From Thermoplasmatales archaeon (GTDB taxonomy: Archaea > Thermoplasmatota > Thermoplasmata > Thermoplasmatales > Thermoplasmataceae): 64,000 bases of DNA. The notes beneath the pieces were generated by a model. It had not been told where the DNA came from and did not search any database. It saw nothing but the letters and a program-made list of their open reading frames with translations. This document shows, piece after piece, positions 35,282 to 44,946 of this stretch. Every line of letters starts with the position of its first letter. Position 1 is the stretch's first letter. Location: the NCBI GenBank assembly GCA_016806715.1, contig CP060531.1:1473966-1537965 (forward strand), read 5' to 3'. The position numbers were made by a program, and so were the translations under genes.

Positions 35282-37666
35282 TCATTTCCCGATAGATTTA
35301 ACAAGTGCGGAATATGCTTCGAGATACTCCAGTCCTTTCTTTGTGCCAAGTTCTATGTCAGCACTGCTGAGTTTTTTCAGGAGACTCTGCGTTTCCTCTT
35401 CCCTGCCGATGCCAATGTATGGAACGATTGCTTCCACCATCCTTGACGTGTATGCAGTTCCCGCGTATACCTTCCTCAACTCTTCAACAGCCATAGGTAG
35501 TGTATCAAACATGAATTTCCTGTTTGCCGGGTTCATTGCAGCTGCGACAAAAAATCTCATTATGTCCTGTTTCTTGATGTCACCGCTTGTTACCAACTGC
35601 ATGACCCTTCCGGTGTTCTTTTCACCTGACAGGAAACCCATGGCAGAAATCAATTTCATCCTGTCCTCATCACTTTCCATTTTCCTGAAAACAGTTTCAA
35701 TATCCGATATGCTGTTTAGGGTCAAAGCTGCCGAAAAAGCCACGCCAGTTCTGATATCAGGGTCGACTTTCAGGAAACCCTTGAACCTTGCTGAAGTCTC
35801 CTTAGCCCACTTTCCGTCCACTAGCGCGAGCCTCTGCCAGAGTTGTCCCCTGAGCACAGATGTATTCTCATCCTCACCAGTTTTCTTCTCACCGAGCCGG
35901 TTGACCTGTGCGCGGGTATATTCCTCTGCTATAGCTCTTATCTTTTCATTTTCAGGCATTATGAGGTGCAACTGGTTCAGGTCTCCGCTAATCTCATCGA
36001 CAATGAGGTGGTTAGTGTCATTGAAGAATCCCCTGATGCGAGTTATGTAATCATCCAGCTTGATGATGCCTGACATGAGAAGTGCGTACTGGTCGTTGAG
36101 GATTCCCCATCGATCCAGATTTGAAAGCTTTCCTGATTTTGACATCACGTCCTTGAACAATTCATTACTGTAGTTGACTCTGTAAAAGCCGGTCTGGTTG
36201 GAGTTCAGCTTGACGAATCCACTGTATGGTAACTCCATTTTCCTTGACTCGAATAGTACGGAATCTGTCTTTCCATCCCTGACAACTGTCAGCGGAACGG
36301 GCCAGATTGTTTCGGATTTTGCTCCGTTGAGGAAGAACTGCCCCTGCTCGAGGGTCATCACATTTCCGCTCTTTGAAGCATGAATGGCGGGGTAACCCAT
36401 CTTCTTTATCCATGCCTCCATTATCTTGGTTACTGGCAGTCTGGATATCTTCTCTATTGACTGCCAGAGATCATGTCCCTCAGCATTTCCATAGGATTTT
36501 TCCTTGAGATATGCCCTTATTCCGTCTCTGAAATTATCAGGTCCAGCATACGATTCGATCATCCTCAGAATACTCCCGCCCTTTCCATAACTGATCTCAT
36601 CAAAAATCATTGCAACAGAAGTCGGATCCTTCACATCCACATCTATGGGATGGGAATTATGCAGTGAGTCACCAGTAAGAGCGCCCTCTGTCTCTGATAT
36701 TAGGAAATCACCGAACATTTCCCATTTCGGGAAGAGGTTGTCTATAGTCTTGAACGACATGAACGTGGCAAAACTCTCGTTTAACCAGAGATCATTCCAC
36801 CACCTCATTGTAACAAGGTCTCCAAACCACTGGTGTGCTATCTCGTGTGCTATAACCTCTGCGACCCTCTTCTTAACTGCGGTGCTTGTCGACTCATTCA
36901 CGAGAAGCACGGATTCCCTGTATGTTATTGCTCCCCAGTTCTCCATGGCTCCAGCTGCGAATTCAGGAACCGCTATGAGGTGCATTTTCGGCAGAGCATA
37001 CTTGATGTTGAAATACTTCTGGTAAAAATCAACAACCTTTATTGCTACCTCAAGTGGAAACTCTGTCGTGTTGAGATGGCCCTTCGGCGCAGTCAGTATG
37101 AAATCGACATTTCCGCTCTTCTTTATCATGCTGTCGAATTTTCCGACCCCGAGATAAAGGAGGTATGTCGACATTCTCGGGGTTTTGGCGAATCTGACAG
37201 CCTTTCTGCTGCCGTTCCTGGTCTCTGATTCTACCGGCATGTTTGAGATCGCTTCAAGATCCCCGTCTATGATCACAGTCAGGGAGAATTCTGCTTTGAA
37301 GCCGGGGTTATCAAGGCATGGAAACATCCTTCTCGCCCCGGTGGACTCGAACTGGGTTGTCAACATTGTTCCGGATTTTGCTTTTGCCTTGTAGAGTCCC
37401 ACAAGAGCATCGTTTACCTTTCCCGTGAAATCTATATCTATTTCATTCTTTCCCCTTGAAGTCCCCTCTATCTTCAGTTCCTCATGTGAGTTATCATGGG
37501 AAAAACTTACAGCTTTTCCCTGTACTCTGACCTGAGATACCTGCAGGTCAAGGGCATTTATGATCAACTGTTCGCCATCAAGTGTAAGCCTGATCTTTTC
37601 CTTTCCCCTGTAAGTCATGTTTTTGTAGTCAATGTCCAGTTCCAGGTCGTAGCTATTGATTTCCAT
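35282..37666 (-). CDS. Tricorn protease-interacting factor F2/F3 (M1 aminopeptidase)
   Basis: Zinc aminopeptidase that trims peptides released by proteasome and tricorn protease, a hallmark of Thermoplasmatales. Domain I is beta-rich (YDLELDIDYKNMTYRGKEKI). The exopeptidase motif GAMENWGA is at 241-247 and the zinc site HEIAHQWFGDLVT with H276, H280 and E299 (NESFA). Domains III-IV (after about 460) are the beta and helical tail. The 794 residues equal F2/F3. ATG 37666 is preferred to GTG 37672 because a minus-strand TATA (GATTATAATAAG, 37684-37695) is 24 bases upstream. Confidence 0.95.
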   Translation of the reverse strand: MEINSYDLELDIDYKNMTYRGKEKIRLTLDGEQLIINALDLQVSQVRVQGKAVSFSHDNSHEELKIEGTSRGKNEIDIDFTGKVNDALVGLYKAKAKSGTMLTTQFESTGARRMFPCLDNPGFKAEFSLTVIIDGDLEAISNMPVESETRNGSRKAVRFAKTPRMSTYLLYLGVGKFDSMIKKSGNVDFILTAPKGHLNTTEFPLEVAIKVVDFYQKYFNIKYALPKMHLIAVPEFAAGAMENWGAITYRESVLLVNESTSTAVKKRVAEVIAHEIAHQWFGDLVTMRWWNDLWLNESFATFMSFKTIDNLFPKWEMFGDFLISETEGALTGDSLHNSHPIDVDVKDPTSVAMIFDEISYGKGGSILRMIESYAGPDNFRDGIRAYLKEKSYGNAEGHDLWQSIEKISRLPVTKIMEAWIKKMGYPAIHASKSGNVMTLEQGQFFLNGAKSETIWPVPLTVVRDGKTDSVLFESRKMELPYSGFVKLNSNQTGFYRVNYSNELFKDVMSKSGKLSNLDRWGILNDQYALLMSGIIKLDDYITRIRGFFNDTNHLIVDEISGDLNQLHLIMPENEKIRAIAEEYTRAQVNRLGEKKTGEDENTSVLRGQLWQRLALVDGKWAKETSARFKGFLKVDPDIRTGVAFSAALTLNSISDIETVFRKMESDEDRMKLISAMGFLSGEKNTGRVMQLVTSGDIKKQDIMRFFVAAAMNPANRKFMFDTLPMAVEELRKVYAGTAYTSRMVEAIVPYIGIGREEETQSLLKKLSSADIELGTKKGLEYLEAYSALVKSIGK

Positions 37667-37736
37667 AAACACATAATGCTAAAGATTATAATAAGATTAG
37701 TCAGGTTAGTCCTTGCCGCTGGACTGTTATGGAACT

Positions 37737-37743
37737 TTTATAT
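37737..37743 (+). promoter_or_regulatory. TATA box of the ABC transporter operon
   Basis: TTTATAT is centred 26 bases before ATG 37766, giving a leaderless transcript. It shares a 99-base divergent spacer with the tricorn-factor gene. Confidence 0.5.
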
Positions 37744-37765
37744 CAGCCGATTCAGTAACAGTCGC

Positions 37766-38485
37766 ATGGTTGCAATTTCTGTCTCGAACGTTTCAAAGAG
37801 CTTTGCAGATTTTCAGGCTCTGAGAAACGTCTCCTTCTCCATAGAGCCCGGTGAAAGAGTAACGATACTTGGACCGAACGGAGCAGGAAAAACAACGATA
37901 ATGAAACTGCTGATAGGTTTGCTAAGCCCGGATAGTGGAGAAATACTCATAGACGGGCACGAACCTACTTCAATAGAAGCCAGGTCTGTAGTTGGTTACC
38001 TGCCCGAGGATGCGCAGCCTTACAGGGTTCTTACCGTAAGAGAAAACCTGGAATATATTGCCGCCCTGAGAGGGGTTGAGAACGTTAAGGACAGGGCCGA
38101 CCTGATCATTGGCTACCTGAACCTATCCGAAATCGCAAAGACAAAAATTTCCGCTCTTTCGAGAGGAAACGTTCAGAGGGTGTCCATAGGGATAGCCATG
38201 ATGCATTCGCCAAAGATACTGTTAATGGATGAGCCATTGAATTATCTAGACATCCCAACGCAGGAAAATGTTATCAGGCTCCTGGACTCTTTTCATGCCA
38301 CGTACTTCGTATCCACGCATATACTTTCAATTGCGCAGAGGATGACTCAGCGGGTAATCATGATCTCAAGGGGAGCGATAACCTGGCAGGGAACAATTGG
38401 TGAGCTTAACAAGCTTTCCACCGGGGGTGAGACACTGGAATCAACAGTGTCGAGGATGATGCAGGATGAATGGCAGTCTCATTAG
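37766..38485 (+). CDS. ABC transporter ATP-binding protein
   Basis: The 239-residue ATPase shows Walker A LGPNGAGKTTIMKLL, Q-loop region VVGYLPEDAQPYRVLTVREN, signature-like LSRGNVQRVSIGIAMM, Walker B ILLMDEPLNYLDIP and the switch His in STHIL. It belongs to the CcmA/NatA-like exporter class. The signature LSRGN replaces LSGGQ, a mild divergence. The 3' end overlaps the permease gene by 20 bases, so the two form one exporter. Substrate unknown. Confidence 0.92.
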   Translation: MVAISVSNVSKSFADFQALRNVSFSIEPGERVTILGPNGAGKTTIMKLLIGLLSPDSGEILIDGHEPTSIEARSVVGYLPEDAQPYRVLTVRENLEYIAALRGVENVKDRADLIIGYLNLSEIAKTKISALSRGNVQRVSIGIAMMHSPKILLMDEPLNYLDIPTQENVIRLLDSFHATYFVSTHILSIAQRMTQRVIMISRGAITWQGTIGELNKLSTGGETLESTVSRMMQDEWQSH

Positions 38486-39884
38486 GTTCTACTTTCGCAC
38501 CAGGCTGCCGAAACGGACCCTGATTTTCTCAGCTATATTCTATGCTGTACTTCTTTTACCCGGTGTAATCTATTTTGAAACGGTGTCACCCGGATCACCC
38601 CCTTCGGTTTTTTTCTATGAAATCTTCGTATTCCTGCTGATATCCCTATTTCTTTCGGTTTCGACAGGCAGCGCATCTTCAATGAAATCCGACAAGGATT
38701 TCTATTTTGTGCTTCCGGTTAAGAAGAGCGAACTGGTGACGCCGCTGGTGGCATTCAAGTTTTACACAACAGGCACCATACTTTTTATCCTTGTCTTTGA
38801 TCTTTCGGGGGCATTCCATGGGGCCGGCTCATCAATCCCTCTTTCCCTCTTCGCGGCCCTTGCAATATCGGTTGGCAGCACATCCATCGGTATAACAATG
38901 ATGGCTGTCAACCGGGCCATTAGGGTGGCGGTATCGATTCTCATTACGGTGTGGGCTGCAGTCGAGATACTGGGGTCACCCTACGCTCTTATAACTATTG
39001 CCACATCAAGCTTCACTTACGGATTGCCAATATCTGCAGCTTACCTGGCAATACCACTGATACTTTCATCTTTCGTCACAGCGGATCTCGGTATAGAGAA
39101 ATTTTCAGTTGAGAGGGGATATTCGAGAAGGGAGGCCAAGAGGATATCAAGTTTCAACGGACTGTCGGGATGGCGCGCCATATTGAAGTTTCAGACGACG
39201 TTTGTTTCAACGTCGCTGAGAAGAAGAGGTTCTTCCAATTATACTCCATCCTTCAGGCTGAGGACCAGAACTTCCATGGGCATTACCAGTGTGATGGCAG
39301 GCATCTATTTCTATGTCCTCTATTATTATTCCTCGGTTCAGTCCATAACTTCCTTATTCGTTGTTCCGTACGTGACTTTCTATATAGTTCTTATAGTGAT
39401 AACGAACATGCCTAACCTGCTTAACGGAGAGCGGGTCTGGATGGCTTTTACGGCCATGAAAGGAAGTACATACTTCATAGATTCAATACTGGCAAAATGT
39501 GTCTCCGCCGAGATGCTCCTTTCTCCATTTGTTGTTGCGGATATTGTGCTCTATTTTTTCGGGATCGATTATGTACTCAGTTCAGCCATAGTCCTGATGC
39601 TGATGGTACCAGCAAGCATGATCATAACTTTTTACTATTTTTCTGAAAGAGTCGCATCGCAGGACCTCCAGGGGGGGGCAATATCGGGGAGCACAGTAGG
39701 GCGAAACTTTATCCTTCTCATCCCGTCAGCATTGTTCTTTGTTATCGCAATCGTGTCAATTTTCTCCTATTATTTCCTCACAGTCGCCCTGATATCATTG
39801 AATCTGCTTGCCCTGGTTCTCGTTACAAGGGGAAAAAGGTGGAACCGGATAACGAATTACCTTTCAGAGCATGGATTTGTCTGA
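38466..39884 (+). CDS. ABC transporter permease
   Basis: The 472-residue protein has about 10-12 membrane helices in two groups separated by a hydrophilic stretch (EKFSVERGYSRREAKRISSFNGL). The layout resembles ABC-2-type permeases with an N-terminal cytosolic helix FYFRTRLPKRTLIF. It has no recognisable substrate motif. Partner of the ATPase whose gene overlaps its start; together they would export a lipid, drug or peptide. Gene end is followed by an AT-poor spacer before the PDO gene. Confidence 0.8.
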   Translation: MNGSLIRFYFRTRLPKRTLIFSAIFYAVLLLPGVIYFETVSPGSPPSVFFYEIFVFLLISLFLSVSTGSASSMKSDKDFYFVLPVKKSELVTPLVAFKFYTTGTILFILVFDLSGAFHGAGSSIPLSLFAALAISVGSTSIGITMMAVNRAIRVAVSILITVWAAVEILGSPYALITIATSSFTYGLPISAAYLAIPLILSSFVTADLGIEKFSVERGYSRREAKRISSFNGLSGWRAILKFQTTFVSTSLRRRGSSNYTPSFRLRTRTSMGITSVMAGIYFYVLYYYSSVQSITSLFVVPYVTFYIVLIVITNMPNLLNGERVWMAFTAMKGSTYFIDSILAKCVSAEMLLSPFVVADIVLYFFGIDYVLSSAIVLMLMVPASMIITFYYFSERVASQDLQGGAISGSTVGRNFILLIPSALFFVIAIVSIFSYYFLTVALISLNLLALVLVTRGKRWNRITNYLSEHGFV

Positions 39885-40010
39885 GAACGGAAGATTTGCC
39901 GTCTTTCCGTGACATTCATTCGCGTGGAATTTACTTCAACCCCGAGGCTACTAATCAATGTTGAGTAGAAAACTTTAAATACTGTACGTAAATATTGAAC
40001 CGGTGACCAA

Positions 40011-40670
40011 ATGTCATTGATTAAAAAAGAAGATCAGGAATATCTTAAATCGGAGTTCGAGAAACATCTAAAGGAAGATGTGGACATAGTAGTCTTCACT
40101 TCCGATGATTCAGAGTGCAAGTATTGCAAGGAAACTTTGGAACTTGCAACAGAGGTTTCCTCATTAGATAGCAGGATACATCTTGTTGTTTATAATTTTG
40201 ATAAGGACAAGGAGAAAGCAAGTAAGTTTGGCATTGAAAAATATCCGGCAACAGTTGTGGAGAAACACGGCGATGAGACTGGCAGGGTCAGGTATTACGG
40301 TATCCCCTCAGGATATGAGTTCGGGTCACTCATAGAAGACCTGAAGATAGTTTCAAGTGGTGAGGCTGATGTTTCTTCAAAGGCAATGGAACTGATTTCT
40401 AAAATCGACAAACCTATTAAAATACAGGTCTTTGTCACTCCAACATGCCCATACTGTCCCAAGGCGGTTACCACTGCACACAAGTTTGCTGTGAGGAACA
40501 AGAACATAACCGGTGAAATGGTCGAATCCATGGAATTTGAGAAGGAAGCCGAGGAAGCTGGTGTCTCAAGCGTACCGCACATTGTCATTAACAACGATGT
40601 ACAGTTTGTAGGTGCATATCCAGACGACCAGTTTGCAGAGTATGTGATGGAAGCCTACAAGCACGCATAA
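40011..40670 (+). CDS. Protein disulfide oxidoreductase (PDO, two thioredoxin folds)
   Basis: Cytosolic thiol-disulfide enzyme typical of thermophilic archaea. Two thioredoxin-like units are present: the first with redox pair C36-C39 (SECKYCKE), the second with C146-C149 (TPTCPYCPK), followed by the cis-proline segment SSVPHIV. The 219 residues match PDO, which helps form and reshuffle intracellular disulfides. TTTAAATA at 39974 is a TATA box 34 bases upstream. Confidence 0.93.
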   Translation: MSLIKKEDQEYLKSEFEKHLKEDVDIVVFTSDDSECKYCKETLELATEVSSLDSRIHLVVYNFDKDKEKASKFGIEKYPATVVEKHGDETGRVRYYGIPSGYEFGSLIEDLKIVSSGEADVSSKAMELISKIDKPIKIQVFVTPTCPYCPKAVTTAHKFAVRNKNITGEMVESMEFEKEAEEAGVSSVPHIVINNDVQFVGAYPDDQFAEYVMEAYKHA

Positions 40671-40732
40671 TTTTTTCTACCCTCTTTTTCTTTAACAACA
40701 AAAAATATAAAGCCAGTCTTTCTAAAGTATTC

Positions 40733-41068
40733 ATGAGTTCTAAAGACATACTCAGTGTAATAGTGGACGGCGTGAATGCAAACCCGAATGTGAGCAAGGA
40801 AATAGCTTCATGGGATAAGATCATACAGTTCAAGCTGTCTGATTCACCCTCGTATTATGTGCACGTTTCTCAGGGAAAATTCTCTCTTGCCGAGGGTGAG
40901 AAAACTCCTGCCGCAGCCACAATATCTGCTGCCGATTCTGTTCTTACCGAGATATTCACTGGTGCCACAGACCCGGTGAAGGCATTCCTTCAGGGCAAAG
41001 TCAAGATTTCGGGAGACATATTCGGTGCACAGAAACTCACAGGAATAATCAGCAAAGCCCGGAAGTGA
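40733..41068 (+). CDS. SCP2 sterol/lipid-binding domain protein
   Basis: The 111 residues form one SCP2 domain: YYVHVSQGKFSLAEGEKTPAAATISAADSVLTEIFTGATDPVKAFLQGKVKISGDIFGAQKL; the (G)..K..GD motif KVKISGD is diagnostic. Such proteins bind fatty acyl chains. It lies four bases before the hydroxyacyl-CoA dehydrogenase/hydratase gene, which fits a role as acyl-CoA carrier in beta-oxidation. AAATATAAA at 40703 gives a leaderless start. Confidence 0.9.
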   Translation: MSSKDILSVIVDGVNANPNVSKEIASWDKIIQFKLSDSPSYYVHVSQGKFSLAEGEKTPAAATISAADSVLTEIFTGATDPVKAFLQGKVKISGDIFGAQKLTGIISKARK

Positions 41069-41072
41069 TCCC

Positions 41073-43061
41073 TTGGAAATCAGGAAAGTTGCCGTGATCG
41101 GATCCGGCATTATGGGCCATGGTATAGCGGAAGTTTTCGCACTTGCAGGATACAATGTTTCGCTTGAGGACAGTTTTCCAGAGGCTCTGGATAAGGCGAG
41201 GAAGTCAATATCCGGCAGCCTGGAGAAACTCGTGAAGTCTGGAAAGATAAAATCAGAAGATGTGGAATCAATAAGCAAAAGGCTGGTTTATACCGGGGAC
41301 CTGAAATCTGCAGTGTCCGACGCTGACATTGTTGTCGAGGCGGTTCCCGAAGTCCTGGAAATAAAGAAAAAGCTGTTCGGTGACCTTGAGAAGTTTTGCA
41401 GGAACGATGCAATAATAGCATCAAATACATCAAATATAAGGATATCCACATTATCCGAAGGCACTTCACTCGGATCGAGGACGGTTGGTATGCACTTCTT
41501 CAATCCCCCGGTCGTGATGAAGCTGGTGGAAGTAATAAAGGGAGACCTGACTGACGATGCGGTTTTTGATGCAACGTTTGACCTGGCAAAAAAGATAGGG
41601 AAGGTCCCAATAAGAGTGTACCGGGACAGCGCGGGTTTTGTTGTGAACAGAATAAGTGCTCCGGAAAGCCTGTTTTTTTGCATGCTTCTGGACAGGAACA
41701 TAGCTAAACCTGAAGAGATAGATACCTTCGCAAGAGGACAGGGTCTTCCCATGGGGCCATACGAGCTGATGGATTATGTGGGAATAGACACGGTGGTACA
41801 TTCACTGGACTATTACGAGAAAGAGCTGTCTCCCGAATACGGAAAGTGTAAGGCGTTCAAGGAAAAGGCAGGGAATGGCACTCTTGGATTGAAGACCGGC
41901 CAGGGATTTTACAGGTGGAACAACGGAAAGGCAGAGATCCCTAAATCCAATCCGACCGACAGAGTTGAACTTATGGACATTCTCGCAATAGAGGTCAATG
42001 AGGCAGTGAAGGTTATAGAGGAAGGGGTATCAGTTCCCGATGACATAGAGACCGGAGTCAGGCTGGGGATGAACCGACCGTTTGGCCCCATATCTGTTGC
42101 GCAGGGCCTGACCAATGCCGAGATAAAGAAGAAGCTCGAGGACATACAGAAACTCACCGGGTCTGAGATATTCCGCCCCGCAAGATCTATTATGGAGGGA
42201 AAACTCAAGGAGACCATATCGGTTAAGGCACCTCTTTCCTCAGTAAAGAAAACAGAAACTGCAACTAGCGCACCAGAATCAATGGAGGGAAAATACATAA
42301 CGGTTGACTTCCCAGCCGAGAAGGTTGCAAGATTCCTGATCTCAAACACCAGGAACAACCTGATCAACGTAGACGTGATAAACGAACTCGAAAGGTCACT
42401 CAAAGAGATTTGGAACAATCACGATATCAACGTTTTAATAATATCCGGGAAGGGAAACGTTTTCTCAGCAGGTGCAGAACTCACACAATTCTTTGCCAGC
42501 GGAGCAGATTTCATGGAAAATTCCAGGCTCGGAGAAAGGGTGTTCAAGCTGCTTTCCGAAGTGCCGAAGATAACAATAGCAGAGATGAAGGGCTATGCAC
42601 TAGGGGGAGGCTTTGAACTTTCACTGGCGTGCGACATCAGGGTTGCAGCCGAGGGTACCTCAATCGGATTTCCCGAAACTGGCCTTGGGCTACTTCCAGG
42701 ATGGGGCGGGTCACAGAGACTGGCAAAACTTATCGGGGTCTCCCGTGCAATGTATTATATCCTCTCTGCAGAGAGATTTTCTGAAGAAGTTGCGCACGAT
42801 ATTGGGCTTGTTTCCAAGGTATACGACAAAGCCTCAATAGACCAGGAAACCGTGAAACTGGCGTCAGATCTGGCAACCAGGATCTCCCCGATTTCTGCAG
42901 TGCTGAGCAAGCGACTGATAAACAAGGGAAGTGAAACGTCCATAGACGACGGACTTGAGATGGAAGCGATATCCATGGGTCTCCTATATGGTACAGAAGA
43001 CCTTAAGGAAGGGATATCTGCCTTCATACAGAAGAGGAAGCCGGAATTCAAGGGAAGGTAA
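41073..43061 (+). CDS. 3-hydroxyacyl-CoA dehydrogenase / enoyl-CoA hydratase fusion
   Basis: Bifunctional beta-oxidation enzyme in the order dehydrogenase then hydratase, common in archaea. Residues 1-380: NAD site VAVIGSGIMGHGIAE, ASNTSNIRIS, and catalytic MHFFNPPVVMKLVE, then the two HCDH helical domains (FVVNRI..., GPYELMDYVGID). Residues about 410-662: crotonase fold with FSAGAELTQFF, oxyanion loop YALGGGFELSLACD and both catalytic glutamates (GGGFE; FPETGLGLLPGWGGSQRL). The linker is rich in Ser/Thr/Ala. TTG 41073 is the start. In crenarchaea and thaumarchaea related fusions serve the 4-hydroxybutyrate cycle; here fatty acid oxidation is more likely. Confidence 0.93.
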   Translation: MEIRKVAVIGSGIMGHGIAEVFALAGYNVSLEDSFPEALDKARKSISGSLEKLVKSGKIKSEDVESISKRLVYTGDLKSAVSDADIVVEAVPEVLEIKKKLFGDLEKFCRNDAIIASNTSNIRISTLSEGTSLGSRTVGMHFFNPPVVMKLVEVIKGDLTDDAVFDATFDLAKKIGKVPIRVYRDSAGFVVNRISAPESLFFCMLLDRNIAKPEEIDTFARGQGLPMGPYELMDYVGIDTVVHSLDYYEKELSPEYGKCKAFKEKAGNGTLGLKTGQGFYRWNNGKAEIPKSNPTDRVELMDILAIEVNEAVKVIEEGVSVPDDIETGVRLGMNRPFGPISVAQGLTNAEIKKKLEDIQKLTGSEIFRPARSIMEGKLKETISVKAPLSSVKKTETATSAPESMEGKYITVDFPAEKVARFLISNTRNNLINVDVINELERSLKEIWNNHDINVLIISGKGNVFSAGAELTQFFASGADFMENSRLGERVFKLLSEVPKITIAEMKGYALGGGFELSLACDIRVAAEGTSIGFPETGLGLLPGWGGSQRLAKLIGVSRAMYYILSAERFSEEVAHDIGLVSKVYDKASIDQETVKLASDLATRISPISAVLSKRLINKGSETSIDDGLEMEAISMGLLYGTEDLKEGISAFIQKRKPEFKGR

Positions 43062-43107
43062 GCAGGAGAGACAGGATAACGGAACTTGTGAATTCATTAA
43101 TCAGCTA

Positions 43108-43116
43108 TTTTTTTTT
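43108..43116 (+). terminator. Poly-T terminator
   Basis: Nine T residues (43108-43116) about 45 bases after the HCDH-ECH stop fit an archaeal intrinsic terminator. Confidence 0.45.
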
Positions 43117-43308
43117 GCAAGGACTTAATTCCTGTTTCTCATCGTTTTTGGTAGTTTCTGGCATCTTTAGCAGATTCAGTCATCAGCCTGATAGTGCTGC
43201 TATTCAGGTTTCTGCCAAAATCCTTGTGCTGATTACATCTGATAGTTAATTTCTTGGCAGGGGTTCGTTAAGAAAATTTTATCTTAAACATAGCAATAGA
43301 CTGCAATC

Positions 43309-43381
43309 GCCACTGTAGCTCAGTTGGTAGAGCAGCTGACTTGTAATCAGCAGGTCGGGGGATCGATACCCTCCAGTGGCT
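43309..43381 (+). tRNA. tRNA-Thr (TGT)
   Basis: Cloverleaf with acceptor GCCACTG/CAGTGGC, D arm GCTC-AGTTGGTA-GAGC, anticodon arm GCTGA-CTTGTAA-TCAGC giving TGT, T arm GGGGG-ATCGATA-CCCTC (one mismatch) and discriminator T, as expected for archaeal tRNA-Thr. No intron, CCA not encoded. Confidence 0.95.
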
Positions 43382-43656
43382 TCCTATGTGGAAATACTAT
43401 TTCTAGCGTATCTTAAATTGTTAGTCTGGCCTTATGACGAATTTGCTTACCTGTGAGTTTGCAAGGTCAATATTTTAAATTCTCCGCTGTTCAACTTGTT
43501 CATGTTGAATATACAACCAGGGAACCCATAGGCAAGAACCATCTGGCATCCCCCCATGTTCTGCATTCTCACTTCGGGAGCGTAGAGAAGTTTCAGTTAA
43601 ATATGCTTGAGGGTTTCAGGTCAAGTTTTCCAGTGAACAGGTGAAAATGTCTTCAT

Positions 43657-44364
43657 CTAGGGGGTAGGCGTGAGTTCTGGAAAGCCAGGCTCAGGGTTTG
43701 TTACGTATTCATCCCTGTTGATTCTCCTGAAAATCCTGATGAGCAGGTATATCACAGGGATTGCAGGGATCCAGAGAAGCAGGGGGTAGATAATATTGTT
43801 CGGCGAGGGAAGGGTCTGCTCCATTACTATCTCGGCAGACTCGAATACACCTGCAGTGAAGAGCTCTAGAATCACGAAGAAGTACAGGTACAGAACTTTC
43901 CTGATCTTTTCCCTCAGAAGTGTTCTTCTTCGTGCAATGATGTAGATCAGGTAGATACTGGCACTGGTCGCAATAGCGTAGGATGGCAACTCCAGCCAGG
44001 TATGCGGGAAAAGAGCTAATGTTATGAACACAAAGATTCCAGATGTATGCACGCTGGTGCCCTCTATTGCTATCACAACGGATGTCTCAACTGTTGAGAA
44101 AATAAAGAAGAACTGCCCTATGAAAGGAATAATCTCCAGGGTAGCTATGAGAAGGTTATGCGGGAATATTGAGAATAGTACAGGCATAAAGGGCTGTGAG
44201 TCGATCGCTTTTTGCTGGCCCTGTATCACTGCCAGCAATGCAGGATAAGAAAGGGGAAGCGCAGATATGACGAGATAGATGATCATCTCGACTATGAATG
44301 TTGCAAGGAACAGCCGCCTGGCCATGAGTATGCCGTTCCTGAAGAAGAAAGAGTCCTGTTTCAT
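43657..44364 (-). CDS. SpoIIM/DUF95-like membrane protein
   Basis: The 235-residue protein has five to six membrane helices. Marker segments are FSIFPHNLLIATLEIIPFIGQFFFIFST and LALFPHTWLELPSYAIATSASI, matching the (L)PHGxxElPa pattern of SpoIIM-like (DUF95) proteins. In archaea these membrane proteins have no settled function. The tail is Pro-rich (NPEPGFPELTPTP). ATG 44364 follows a minus-strand TATA (TTTTATAATATC, about 44383-44394) at leaderless distance. Confidence 0.8.
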   Translation of the reverse strand: MKQDSFFFRNGILMARRLFLATFIVEMIIYLVISALPLSYPALLAVIQGQQKAIDSQPFMPVLFSIFPHNLLIATLEIIPFIGQFFFIFSTVETSVVIAIEGTSVHTSGIFVFITLALFPHTWLELPSYAIATSASIYLIYIIARRRTLLREKIRKVLYLYFFVILELFTAGVFESAEIVMEQTLPSPNNIIYPLLLWIPAIPVIYLLIRIFRRINRDEYVTNPEPGFPELTPTP

Positions 44365-44451
44365 CAATGCTTCCTATGCCTTCATTTTATAATATCTTTC
44401 CATGCCTGGAAAGATATGTCATGCTGTTGAATGCAATATCTCTTTGGTATT

Positions 44452-44904
44452 TTAGTTGACAAGGCCAAGTTCATGCATCTTCGAAAGCACTTCAGTTGCG
44501 TGATCCTTTGGCGTGACCTTGGGATATACGTGAGCAATCTTTCCATCCTTTCCTATTATGAAAGTCACACGCCTGGCGGTTGAGCCTCCAAGAACACCGT
44601 ACTTTTCAGATATCTCTTTTGAATTATCAGCAACCAGTGTAAAGTTCAGGCCGTACTTTTCCTGGAATTTTTTGTGCGACTGAGTGGAGTCAACACTGAC
44701 TCCCAGGACCTTTATACCCCTCTTCTCGAATTCCGTGTTGTTGTCCCTGAAATTGCAGGCTTCAGTTGTGCAGCCGGGGGTGTCATCCTTGGGGTAGAAA
44801 TACACGACTACTGGATGGCCCTTGTACTGGCTTAAACTTACCTGCTTTCCCATCTGATCCACTGAGGTGAAATCCGGCGCTTGCATGCCTTCTTTTAGTT
44901 CCAT
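44452..44904 (-). CDS. bcp: Peroxiredoxin, BCP type
   Basis: Thiol peroxidase that reduces hydrogen peroxide and organic peroxides. From ATG 44904 the 150-residue protein begins MELKEGMQAPDF and has VVVYFYPKDDTPGCTTEACNFRD with peroxidatic C45 and resolving C50, then VLGVSVDS and TFIIGKDGKI. ATG 44904 is chosen because TTATAA (44926-44931 on the minus strand) lies 25 bases upstream; GTG 44925 would overlap the TATA box. It has its own promoter although it follows the secE-spt5 run. Confidence 0.95.
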   Translation of the reverse strand: MELKEGMQAPDFTSVDQMGKQVSLSQYKGHPVVVYFYPKDDTPGCTTEACNFRDNNTEFEKRGIKVLGVSVDSTQSHKKFQEKYGLNFTLVADNSKEISEKYGVLGGSTARRVTFIIGKDGKIAHVYPKVTPKDHATEVLSKMHELGLVN

Positions 44905-44946
44905 ATATGAAAATGTGTTCCTCACTTATAATGTTTATTACTTAGA

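Noticed and set aside
43453-43644. Plus-strand 63-codon frame after tRNA-Thr
   Set aside because: No promoter, no family resemblance, unusual composition; probably chance.
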